Shown: positions 25,531 to 32,947 of the stretch, one piece after another | How positions within the stretch are numbered: the stretch's first letter is position 1 | How the letters are laid out: each line of letters begins with the position of its first letter | From: a bacterium | Lineage (GTDB): Bacteria > Bacillota > Clostridia > Lachnospirales > Lachnospiraceae | Length of the DNA: 51,119 bases | Reading direction: 5' to 3' | NCBI GenBank assembly: GCA_004562765.1 | Contig: SFRL01000039.1 | Location: 1-51,119, forward strand | The notes under the pieces: generated by a model | Told to the model about the DNA's origin: nothing | Seen by the model: the letters and a program-made list of their open reading frames with translations, nothing else | The model's database searches: none | Program-made: the position numbers and the translations under genes

Positions 25531-25821
25531 TCAGGAACCTGAGGCGCGCGCGTCTGGGCGCCGGGCTCTGATCTTCGGTGTCAGCGGTGAGCGGATATCG
25601 CCATCATGCTCCAAGAGACAATTACAAAGGCTGATCGCAACATGATTCCGCTCCTGAAGCAAAAAATTATAAGTAGTGTTAAAGCGTTTCAGATCATCCG
25701 GAAATAATAAATCCAAATCATCAGGATAACCGTACTTCTTACAAACCACATCCAATTGAACAGAAAGCTCACGGTAATATTTAAGATATGTATCAAAATT
25801 TTCCGGCTTGATCTGATCCAT
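25531..25821 (-). CDS. Small phage protein, paralogue 3
   Basis: A 96-aa protein. The ATG at 25821 lies 7 nt behind GAGGAGG, inside the end of the previous gene (29-bp overlap). Its middle (TYNFLLQERNHVAISLCNCLLEHDGDIR) matches the two upstream paralogues; the C-terminus is Arg/Pro-rich and read from the edge of the structured region. Function unknown. Confidence 0.6.
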   Translation of the reverse strand: MDQIKPENFDTYLKYYRELSVQLDVVCKKYGYPDDLDLLFPDDLKRFNTTYNFLLQERNHVAISLCNCLLEHDGDIRSPLTPKIRARRPDARASGS

Positions 25822-26056
25822 GCGCTGCCTCCTCATCAAATCTAATAGAATCACGATGATCTAAACAAAATTGAGCAATAACACGACATATAGAATCATA
25901 CTCAGCAGTTGCAAAGTCATAGGCATCCTTTAACTCGAAACATTCAAGAGGATCACCATTTTCACGATCAAAAGCAAGAAGTGAATGTAATGCAGCATCA
26001 TGCTTCTCTTTGTCTTCTATCATCGTTAAAAGATAAGAATTTAAGATATTTTCCAT
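25793..26056 (-). CDS. Small phage protein, paralogue 2
   Basis: An 87-aa acidic helical protein starting MENILNSYLLTMIEDKEKHD behind GGGGG; a GTG three codons upstream is also possible. The segment AYDFATAEYDSICRVIAQF then CLDHRDSIRF aligns with paralogue 1. Unknown function; middle member of a three-gene tandem set. Confidence 0.65.
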   Translation of the reverse strand: MENILNSYLLTMIEDKEKHDAALHSLLAFDRENGDPLECFELKDAYDFATAEYDSICRVIAQFCLDHRDSIRFDEEAAHGSDQAGKF

Positions 26057-26068
26057 ATCCTGCACCCC

Positions 26069-26299
26069 CTACTCGAACCGGATCTGGTCTGCATGATCCA
26101 CAATAAACCGAGCCAAAAGACGGCAAGCAGCATCATAATCATCAGCAGATTCATTATAAGACTTTGAAAGTGCACGATATTCATCAGAACGAGCATTTGA
26201 AAAAGCAAAATCATCAAGTTTCTTCTCTACAAGATCCAGATGATCCTTTTTTTCTTTAACAATTTCAAGGTAAGCATTAAAATTTAAAATATCATTCAT
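26069..26299 (-). CDS. Small phage protein, paralogue 1
   Basis: A 76-aa acidic helical protein, first gene of the main leftward operon. I chose ATG 26299 because GGAGG lies 8 nt before it. The conserved tail is SYNESADDYDAACRLLARF then IVDHADQIRF. Likely an early protein expressed once the XRE repressor is lifted; function unknown. Confidence 0.65.
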   Translation of the reverse strand: MNDILNFNAYLEIVKEKKDHLDLVEKKLDDFAFSNARSDEYRALSKSYNESADDYDAACRLLARFIVDHADQIRFE

Positions 26300-26370
26300 G
26301 TCCAGCGCCTCCATAAAAAATGATTTAAAAGTTATTGAGTTTGTGTTATAATCGGGATAACTATATAATT

Positions 26371-26423
26371 TTGTATCTCAATTCGCATATCCTCTATAAT
26401 TATAATAGTACAGTTGTGATACA
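26371..26423 (+). repeat. Phage boundary repeat, copy 5 (53 bp), overlapping the main promoter
   Basis: TGTATCTCA at the left, TGTGATACA at the right. Unlike copies 1-4 its centre is AT-rich and contains the leftward -10 box and one operator copy. Confidence 0.65.
26378..26389 (+). promoter_or_regulatory. Operator copy 1
   Basis: CAATTCGCATAT, identical to 26444-26455. It lies just downstream of the leftward transcription start. Confidence 0.65.
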
Positions 26424-26430
26424 ATGTCAA
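26402..26430 (-). promoter_or_regulatory. Main leftward phage promoter
   Basis: On the minus strand, TTGACA (26425-26430), 17-bp spacer, TATTAT (26402-26407). It drives the three paralogues and probably the structural genes. Operator copies lie on both sides, so the XRE repressor should control it. Confidence 0.8.
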
Positions 26431-26443
26431 GCAATTTTTAGTA

Positions 26444-26455
26444 CAATTCGCATAT
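26444..26455 (+). promoter_or_regulatory. Operator copy 2
   Basis: CAATTCGCATAT in the same orientation, 66 bp from copy 1 and about 20 bp before the repressor start codon. Binding here could block both the leftward promoter and the repressor's own expression. Confidence 0.65.
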
Positions 26456-26475
26456 TTTTTAAAAGGAGGAATTAC

Positions 26476-26829
26476 ATGTTTTATGAAAAAATTGAAAACG
26501 AAATAAGAAAAAGAAAGATAAATCTAAACACCCTAGCAAAAGGAGCAGGAATAAATCAATCAGGTACTAGCAGATGGAAAAATGGAACAATGCCAAGTTG
26601 CGAAGCATTAGTTAAGATCTGCAAATACTTGAACGTGTCAGCAGACTACCTGTTGGATCTGGACGACACTCCACCGCCGCCGAACATATCCGATCGGGAA
26701 GCAGTGCTGCTGGAAAACTTCCGACTATGCAAGCTGGAGACACAAGGAAACATAGAACTGCTGGCCAGCTCCGGAGCACAAGAAGCATTAAAACAAGAAA
26801 CATCGTCAGAATTGAAAAATATCGGTTAA
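26476..26829 (+). CDS. XRE family repressor (CI/Cro-like) of the prophage
   Basis: A 117-aa regulator starting at ATG 26476 behind AAAGGAGG. Residues 1-62 are an XRE helix-turn-helix domain (NLNTLAKGAGINQSGTSRWKNG, then LVKICKYLNVSADYLL). A proline spacer (DDTPPPPN) and a short helical tail follow. It is the only rightward gene in the element and diverges from the main operon, the standard place of a lysogeny repressor. Confidence 0.9.
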   Translation: MFYEKIENEIRKRKINLNTLAKGAGINQSGTSRWKNGTMPSCEALVKICKYLNVSADYLLDLDDTPPPPNISDREAVLLENFRLCKLETQGNIELLASSGAQEALKQETSSELKNIG

Positions 26830-26942
26830 AAAGGTAACGGAAATTATTAGATTAAATTCAGTACAGATTTTTGAACATGACTTAGAAAATGGTACTAATA
26901 CAACAAAATAGTAACGAAAACACCTTGATCAAGAGTAAAACA

Positions 26943-26988
26943 ACTCTTAATCAGGGTGTCCAGGGTTCGAACCCCTGGAGGCGCATTT
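26943..26988 (+). repeat. attR (displaced tRNA-Lys 3' end)
   Basis: Exact copy of 17867-17912. This is the original host end of the tRNA gene, now without a 5' half and not a gene. The 110 bp between the repressor and attR hold no gene; CACCTTGATCAAGAG beside it may be an integrase arm site. Confidence 0.95.
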
Positions 26989-27008
26989 CAAAACGATTTC
27001 ATATAAAT

Positions 27009-27040
27009 GTCCTAGCTATAATAGCTGGGACATATTTTTT
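27009..27040 (+). terminator. Original host terminator of tRNA-Lys
   Basis: GTCCTAGCTAT and ATAGCTGGGAC pair with one G-T wobble, followed by a T run. It is homologous to, but diverged from, the phage-borne copy at 17933-17964. Confidence 0.85.
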
Positions 27041-27127
27041 TTTCTTTCAATTATTCGATGAAGATGTTATAGTAGAGAAGTAGTAGTAGTATAATTATAA
27101 AATACATTTTAATGGGAGGGTTTATTT

Positions 27128-27808
27128 ATGAGATATCAGGTGATCGGCGATACGATGCCGGCGGTTGAGGTGACATTTGATCAGGCCGGTGAGTCTATGT
27201 ACACACAGTCCGGCGGAATGGCTTGGATGAGTGAAGGTGTGGCTATGGATTCCAATATGCGCGGTGGTCTGGGAAAGAGCATCGGCAGAATGTTTTCCGG
27301 TGAGTCCATTTTTATGGCTACTTATCGTGCAGAGCGTCCCGGTGCATCGATCGCATTTGCATCTACGGTTGCCGGTGAAGTGCTTCCGGTAGATATCGGA
27401 GCCTGCGGCGGACTGATCGCTCAGAAGGGAGCATTCCTCTGTTCAGAGAATACGGTAGAGCTGAGTGTGGCTTTTACAAAGAAGCTCTCAGCCGGATTAT
27501 TCGGTGGCGAGGGATTTATTTTACAGGATATCCATGGAACGGGTATGGTTTTTCTGGAGGTTGACGGAAATAAAGTAGAGAAGGTGCTTGCTCCGGGAGA
27601 AGTATTGAAGGTAGATACCGGAAACGTGGTCGCTTTCGAGAAAACCGTGAATTACGAGATCGAGACAGTAAAAGGATTAAAAAATATCTTTTTCGGCGGC
27701 GAGGGATTGTTCCTCACAAAGCTGACCGGACCGGGTCGCGTTATTTTACAGACGCAGAACTTTAACGAGTTTGCCGGAAGGATCATCAGCATGATGCCTT
27801 CGAAATAA
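27128..27808 (+). CDS. AIM24/TIGR00266 family protein
   Basis: A 226-aa beta-rich protein with the family's repeated glycine patterns (SGGMAWMSEGVAM, GLGKSIGRMFSGES, LPVDIGACGGLIAQKGAFLCS, GLFGGEGFILQDIHGTGMVFLEV). Bacterial members are soluble trimers of unknown function. The start follows GGGAGGG. It is the first host gene after the prophage. Confidence 0.88.
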   Translation: MRYQVIGDTMPAVEVTFDQAGESMYTQSGGMAWMSEGVAMDSNMRGGLGKSIGRMFSGESIFMATYRAERPGASIAFASTVAGEVLPVDIGACGGLIAQKGAFLCSENTVELSVAFTKKLSAGLFGGEGFILQDIHGTGMVFLEVDGNKVEKVLAPGEVLKVDTGNVVAFEKTVNYEIETVKGLKNIFFGGEGLFLTKLTGPGRVILQTQNFNEFAGRIISMMPSK

Positions 27809-27865
27809 CAAAGTTGCTCCTCGCTGCACATAGCGGCGGGGAGTTTTGCAAAGGAGAAAATTTGT

Positions 27866-28405
27866 ATGGATACCGTATACATTTCAACGATCGGTTCGGC
27901 GGACGGACCGACTTCTATTTCGTTGGCGGGAGAGCTCGGTATGGGTGGGGTCAACCTTATAGGGCTGATCTTTGTGACGCTGCTTTTGCTGCCGAATTTG
28001 ATCTTTACCGTAAAAAAGCAGGCGACAACCGGATGTTATATCAAAAGCTGGGTAGATACTGTAGAGAAAGTGACGCGGATCACAACGATGCTTCTCATGA
28101 TCTTTCTGGTGGGCGTATCCGAGGAAGGATTTCATTCGATGTTGGCGTTTGTACTCTACTTCTTTGGAAATAATATATTAGTGGTTGTATACTGGGTGAT
28201 GTGGATCTTATATAAGAAGAGACAGACACTTCGGCGCAGGATGATCCTTGTGGAGATTCCATGTATTGTATATCTGTTGAGTGCAGTGACATTGCGGCAT
28301 TGGTTGTTGCTTGTCAGTGCGATCATTTTTGCAGTGAGCCATACACGCGTACAGCAGGAGAAAATGAAGCTGATCGTACCCGAGGAAGAGGAAGAAAACG
28401 AATAA
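27866..28405 (+). CDS. Small membrane protein with an OadB-like GPTS motif
   Basis: A 179-aa protein with about five membrane segments and an acidic C-terminus. Residues 5-18 (YISTIGSADGPTSI) resemble the glycine-rich loop IGGADGPTSIF of sodium-pump decarboxylase beta subunits, but the rest does not resemble OadB. It may form an operon with the AIM24 gene (about 57 bp gap, AAAGGAG site). Function not recognised. Confidence 0.65.
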   Translation: MDTVYISTIGSADGPTSISLAGELGMGGVNLIGLIFVTLLLLPNLIFTVKKQATTGCYIKSWVDTVEKVTRITTMLLMIFLVGVSEEGFHSMLAFVLYFFGNNILVVVYWVMWILYKKRQTLRRRMILVEIPCIVYLLSAVTLRHWLLLVSAIIFAVSHTRVQQEKMKLIVPEEEEENE

Positions 28406-28437
28406 GTTGAAAATTATCAGATATCGGAGGTAGTAAA

Positions 28438-29040
28438 ATGGATAACAAAGCAATGCATCGTTTGAGTTATGGTTTATTTGTTTTAACGGCAAAGGAAGGC
28501 GAGAAGGATAACGGCTGTATCGTAAATACCGTGATCCAGGTGACAACAGAGCCGAACTGCATCGCAGTGGCAGTAAATAAGAAAAATTATACGCATGATA
28601 TGATCGAGCGGACAGGTACGTTCAATGTATCTGTTCTCACGGAGAAGTCCAGTTTTGAGACTTATAAACATTGGGGCTTCCAGAGTGGAGCAGATGTGGA
28701 TAAGGCAAAGGAGATCACGTTTTCCCGTGCAAATAACGGTATCATCTATCTCACGGAGGAGACGAATGCTTTTATTTCTGCCCGGGTAAGAAGTTCGGTC
28801 GATCTTGGCACGCACACCCTGTTTTTGGCTGAGGTGACGGATGCGGAAGTGCTTTCCGATGATCCTTCCGTGACCTATGCGTATTATCAGAGTAATATCA
28901 AGCAGGCACCGAAGGCGGATGCACCGAAAAAGGGATTTATCTGTACGGTCTGTGGTTATATTTACGAGGGAGACACACTGCCCGATGATTTTATCTGTCC
29001 GTGGTGCAAGCATCCGGCATCTGATTTCAAGCCATTATGA
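28438..29040 (+). CDS. Flavin reductase-rubredoxin fusion (high-molecular-weight rubredoxin)
   Basis: Residues 1-150 are a flavin reductase-like FMN domain (ALHRLSYG-type start MHRLSYGLFVLTA, TTEPNCIAVAVNKKNYTHDMI, FNVSVLTE). Residues ~165-200 are rubredoxin (CTVCGYIYEG, then CPWCKHPASDF). Such proteins pass electrons from NAD(P)H to flavodiiron proteins for oxygen or NO removal in anaerobes; no flavodiiron gene is in view. The start follows GGAGG. Confidence 0.9.
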   Translation: MDNKAMHRLSYGLFVLTAKEGEKDNGCIVNTVIQVTTEPNCIAVAVNKKNYTHDMIERTGTFNVSVLTEKSSFETYKHWGFQSGADVDKAKEITFSRANNGIIYLTEETNAFISARVRSSVDLGTHTLFLAEVTDAEVLSDDPSVTYAYYQSNIKQAPKADAPKKGFICTVCGYIYEGDTLPDDFICPWCKHPASDFKPL

Positions 29041-29777
29041 ACATTTTAACGTTAGAAAATATAGAAAAAAATTATTCCGAGCGAAAGCTGTTTGATAAAG
29101 CCTCCTTTTATTTACAGGAGGGTGAAAAGGTCGGAATCATCGGCATCAACGGCACCGGAAAGTCGACACTGCTGCGGATGATGGCGGGTGAAGAGGAACC
29201 GGATGGAGGGCGCGTGGTGCTTGCCAATCATGTGGTCGTGCGGATGCTGCCCCAGCAGCCGGTTTTTGCCGCGGGAGCCACTGTCATTCAGGCGGCGCTT
29301 GGTTTGCAGCCGGTGTCCGAAAATGTGATGCAGCCCTTAACGGGTGCGCATGGGCGGCATATGGATACAGACCATTTTTCTCTGGAGGCGCAGGCAAAGC
29401 AGATGCTGACGGAGCTCGGTATCACGGATTTTGATGTGGCTGTGGAGACGCTTTCCGGCGGGTTGAAAAAACGTGTGGCGATCGTGAGTACGCTGCTGTC
29501 GGAGGCGGATATTCTGCTGATGGACGAGCCGACGAACCATCTGGACAGTCAGACATCTCAATGGCTGGAAAATTATTTGAAGACATATCGGGACGCAGTG
29601 GTGCTCGTCACCCATGACCGTTACTTTCTGGACAGTGTGGTAAATCGGATCGTCGAGATCGACAAAGGACAGATGTACAGCTACGATGCGAATTATGCCG
29701 GATTTCTGGAGCTGAAGGCTGCCAGGGAGGATGCGGAGGACGCGAGTGAGCGCTCCGCGTGGAATTGGAATGGGTAA
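29037..29777 (+). pseudogene. ABC-F ATPase, N-terminal half (frameshifted)
   Basis: First nucleotide-binding domain of an ABC-F protein: Walker A GINGTGKST, signature LSGGLKKRVAI, Walker B ILLMDEPTNHLD and H-loop VTHDRYFLD. It overlaps the preceding stop by 4 nt. After FLELKAAREDAEDASER the frame is lost and ends at 29777; the sequence continues in another frame. ABC-F proteins act on ribosomes (Ettin-like) and lack membrane domains. Confidence 0.8.
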
Positions 29778-30961
29778 AGCGAGGTGCACGTGCCAGAACG
29801 ACAAAGCAAAAGGCGAGGCTGGAGCGCTACGAGGAGCTGAAAAACCGCAGAGCGCCGGTCCGGGACGGCAGCGTGGAGCTGTCTTCCATTTCGAGCCGCA
29901 TGGGGCGCACGACGGTGGAGCTGCATCATGTGGGCAAGGGTTATGACAGACAGTTGTTTACTGATTTTAGCTATATTTTCCTGAAGGGTGACCGGATCGG
30001 TTTTGTGGGCGAGAATGGATGCGGCAAAACAACGATGATGAAGCTGATCGCCGGGATCATTCAGCCGGATGCGGGTGAGGTCGTTGTCGGACAGACGGTG
30101 AAGATCGGTTACTATTCACAGGAGTGGGAGAATGACCCTTCTGCGGGCATTGCTTACATGGATCCGCAGGCGCGTGTGATCGACTATATCCGCGATACTG
30201 CGGAGTATGTGCGCACGAAGGACGGACTGGTGTCGGCATCTTCGATGCTGGACAAGTTTTTGTTTCCGCCGCAGGAGCAGTATGCGCGCATCGAAAAGCT
30301 CTCCGGCGGTGAGAAGAAACGGCTGAATCTGCTGCGGGTGCTGATGGAGGCACCGAATGTGTTGATTCTGGATGAGCCGACCAATGATCTGGACATTCAG
30401 ACGTTGACGATCCTGGAGGATTATCTGGATTCCTTTGACGGTATCGTGATCGTTGTATCCCATGATCGCTATTTCCTGGATCGTGTGACGAAGCGGCTGT
30501 TTGTGTTTGAATCGGGCGGAATTCGCCAGTTTGAGGGCAATTACAGTGACTATGCACTCGTGAGGGAGATGGAACTTGCAGAGATGGCTGTAAGTGCGGA
30601 TGCGGGTGCAGGAAAGACGTCTGGCGGCAAAGAGACTGCTTCGGGCGCGACGGGCAGATCAGCAGACGGTTCCACGCCGCTCTCAAAAGCCGAAGAACGC
30701 GCAAGACAGGGGCGTGCGCATTCCACGAAAGTAAAATTTACCTACAAAGAGCAGCAGGACTGGGATACGATCGAGGATGTGATCGCCGGTCTGGAGGAGA
30801 AGATCGAGACATTAGAGGGACAGATCGCTGCCAATGTGAAGGATTTTGTGAAGCTGAATGAGCTGATGACCGAAAAGGAGCAGGCGGAAGCTGACCTGGA
30901 GGAGCGCATGGAGCGGTGGATGTATCTGCAGGAGAAATATGAGGAGATGAATTCGCAATGA
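29759..30961 (+). pseudogene. ABC-F ATPase, C-terminal half (frameshifted)
   Basis: Continues with VELEWVKRGARARTTKQKAR, the usual start of the ABC-F interdomain linker. Then come the second ATPase domain (Walker A GENGCGKTT, signature LSGGEKKRL, Walker B LILDEPTNDLD), a charged linker and a C-terminal coiled coil. About four residues between SER and LRVELEW are missing at the junction, so a short deletion not divisible by three (for example 16 nt between GCGC copies) fits. There is no homopolymer here. Either pseudogene or assembly fault. Confidence 0.8.
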
Positions 30962-32049
30962 GCGAGTGGAAGGTATTGTTTGACACAAATTTCTGGGGAA
31001 GTGACAGAGAGGATGATCCGGCGTTTGAAGTGGGGACAGAGATGGAGCGGCCGCTGCCGACGGTAGAGCATCCCGTCAATCAGGTGGTGAGCTGGTGTGG
31101 CGAGACGTGGAAGATCCTGTCTGTGTATACGTGCGAAAAAGGTCTGGTGATCGATTATTGCAAGCAGACGGATCCGGAGGAACTGGCGGCCTTTGTGCGG
31201 AAGTTTCGGGCAGCAGGGCTGGAGGAGAATTTTGATGAGGAACTGTTTGAGCGTCTGCAGCTGGAAAATCCGTCGGCACCGAATGTGTTGCTGCGCATGA
31301 GCCGGGGAGAGGTAAAATTGAGCTCTCAGGGCAGCAGTGGATTGCATTATATGCCGGTGGATCCGGATGCAGATCCGGATTCAGATGTAGCCGGCAGCGG
31401 ACTGGAAAATGATCCGGTGGCGCTGGCGTGTATGGAACATTATGGACTGGATGAAGCTTTTTCCTACAGTATTTCCCGTGCGCATTTTTTGTGGGATGAG
31501 GGGCATGTGGAAGACTTGTCCGGTCTGGTTGTTACCTTATATGAGCAGGATGCGCATGTACCGGGGGAGCATTTTACGCTGACCGGAGGAAAACAGGAGA
31601 TTCCATTGGTGCATCCGTTCTCCGGAGAGAAATTTATGTTACATATTGACCGCATCGAGGCGAACGAGCTGCCGGAGGAACATTTGGAACGGATGAACAG
31701 TATCCGGGGAGCTGATGAACAGGAGATGATGTATCCCACGCATTTTGAGACGGTCTACTATGGGGTCGAACCGGAGACCGGTGCGGATCAGCTTTGCTTA
31801 AAAGCGTGTGCGAAAGGCGATTCCCCGATGGCGAAGGGCCGTGGCTCCATAGCAGCCTCTTCGGTGGCAGTGATCGGCGGTTCATGCGGACCGACATCGA
31901 TCTTTGTGGCGGGAAAGGTGAAGTCGGAGATTCATTTGAAAAGCATTTGTTCACCGCTCTTTTTTGAGCCGACACCGGTGCGTGAGTGGTATGTGACTTA
32001 TTTTGTGAAACGCCGGGCGGATCTGCGTGTGGAATTACACGCAGTTTAA
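30958..32049 (+). CDS. Uncharacterised 363-aa protein
   Basis: The start ATG overlaps the ABC-F stop (ATGA), so the two were co-translated. A soluble, acidic protein with no membrane segment. Near the C-terminus AVIGGSCGPTSIFVAGK repeats the GPTS motif seen in the small membrane protein at 27.9 kb, followed by a YVTYFVKRR segment. I do not recognise the family. Confidence 0.7.
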   Translation: MSEWKVLFDTNFWGSDREDDPAFEVGTEMERPLPTVEHPVNQVVSWCGETWKILSVYTCEKGLVIDYCKQTDPEELAAFVRKFRAAGLEENFDEELFERLQLENPSAPNVLLRMSRGEVKLSSQGSSGLHYMPVDPDADPDSDVAGSGLENDPVALACMEHYGLDEAFSYSISRAHFLWDEGHVEDLSGLVVTLYEQDAHVPGEHFTLTGGKQEIPLVHPFSGEKFMLHIDRIEANELPEEHLERMNSIRGADEQEMMYPTHFETVYYGVEPETGADQLCLKACAKGDSPMAKGRGSIAASSVAVIGGSCGPTSIFVAGKVKSEIHLKSICSPLFFEPTPVREWYVTYFVKRRADLRVELHAV

Positions 32050-32148
32050 CAGTTTGATGATCTCTAAAAATGCGCGGTGGATACACTCACAGCGCTCTTG
32101 AAATTTACCGCAGTGTTGCACACGGCGGCGGCAGGAATGAAAAAAATG

Positions 32149-32188
32149 ATGTCGCATAGGCTTTTTATTTAGCTTATGCGACATTTTT
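32149..32188. terminator. Terminator between the 363-aa protein gene and trmB (bidirectional)
   Basis: ATGTCGCATAGGCT pairs with AGCTTATGCGACAT (one wobble), with A and T runs on either side. It can serve both converging genes. Confidence 0.85.
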
Positions 32189-32199
32189 GATGATGTGCG

Positions 32200-32847
32200 T
32201 TATTTTCGTGTTGCGATCAGTTTACAGATGGGATTTCCCATGGATGAAAATTTTTCTTCATATTCGGTCATAATATTACCGGTGAACATTTCCGGTGTGT
32301 GATGCAGATCAAAGGTGTGTGCGATCACTTTCCAGACATCTGAGGCGTTTATTTCTTCCAGTGAAAAATCAAACAGACCACGATTGTCGGTCTTAAACTC
32401 GATGGTACCGTCCGGGATGAGGATCCGGTCGTAGCGTGCCAGAAACTCGGAAGAGGTCAAACGCCTGCGTGCATGGCGGTCCTTCGGCCATGGATCGGAA
32501 AAGTTCAGGTAGATCCGTGAGATCTCATCCGGTGCAAAGACTTCCGGAAGTTCAGCGGCGTCCATACACACAAAGAGCAGATTTTTCGGCGGGTTTTCCG
32601 TGTCGATCTTTTGAATGGCGCGCAGCAGAACACTGGTGTAGCGCTCAATCCCGATGTAGTTGATCCCGGGATGCGCGGCTGCCTGTCCAAAGAGAAACTG
32701 ACCCTTTCCCATACCGACCTCTATGTGGATCGGCTGTTCTTTCTCAAAATGTGTATTCCATCTGCCGCGCAGTGCGGTCGGTTCATCGATCACGTAGGGG
32801 CATGCGGTTACAGCAGCATCCGCGCCCGGTATATTTCGAAGTCTCAT
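32200..32847 (-). CDS. trmB: tRNA (guanine-N7-)-methyltransferase
   Basis: Forms m7G46 in tRNAs using S-adenosylmethionine. The 215-aa protein shows IHIEVGMGKGQFL (SAM site), INYIGIERYTSVLLRAI, IYLNFSDPWPKDRHARRRLT (catalytic Asp and tRNA-binding basics) and IEFKTDNRGLFDFSL, all standard TrmB blocks. It converges on the 363-aa gene across a terminator. Confidence 0.95.
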   Translation of the reverse strand: MRLRNIPGADAAVTACPYVIDEPTALRGRWNTHFEKEQPIHIEVGMGKGQFLFGQAAAHPGINYIGIERYTSVLLRAIQKIDTENPPKNLLFVCMDAAELPEVFAPDEISRIYLNFSDPWPKDRHARRRLTSSEFLARYDRILIPDGTIEFKTDNRGLFDFSLEEINASDVWKVIAHTFDLHHTPEMFTGNIMTEYEEKFSSMGNPICKLIATRK

Positions 32848-32876
32848 ATCGTAAGATCGTCTCCTTAAAAAAAGTC

Positions 32877-32905
32877 TTGCGTAACATATTCACGGATATT
32901 ATACT
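32877..32905 (+). promoter_or_regulatory. Promoter of the D,D-carboxypeptidase gene
   Basis: TTGCGT, 17-bp spacer, TATACT, about 43 bp before the start codon. Confidence 0.7.
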
Positions 32906-32947
32906 AAAATAGGAAAATACTAAAATCAAGATAAAAATGAGGAAATC

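Larger units (their letters stand above)
17867..26988. mobile_element. Inovirus (filamentous phage) prophage, about 9.08 kb, in tRNA-Lys
   Basis: Bounded by a perfect 46-bp direct repeat from the tRNA 3' half. Gene content: tyrosine integrase, rolling-circle-type Rep, Zot/pI ATPase, pVI-like, pIII-like, 54-aa major coat, 49-aa and 109-aa small membrane proteins, candidate ssDNA-binding protein, ribbon-helix-helix protein, four small unknowns and an XRE repressor. All genes but the repressor read leftward. From the ssDNA-binding protein to Zot the order equals that of Ff phages. No gene is visibly broken, so it may be active. Secretin is absent. Confidence 0.93.

Noticed and set aside
26943..26988. 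A second tRNA-Lys gene after the prophage
   Set aside because: Only the 3' part from the anticodon arm is present; no acceptor 5' strand or D arm. It is the attR repeat.
17867..26988. The element as an integrative plasmid or conjugative element
   Set aside because: No relaxase, coupling protein or type IV secretion gene; the pVIII-like coat, pIII-like and Zot genes point to a filamentous phage.
29745..29760. Programmed frameshift in the ABC-F gene
   Set aside because: No slippery heptamer or stimulatory stem is seen, and linker residues are missing, which fits a deletion.
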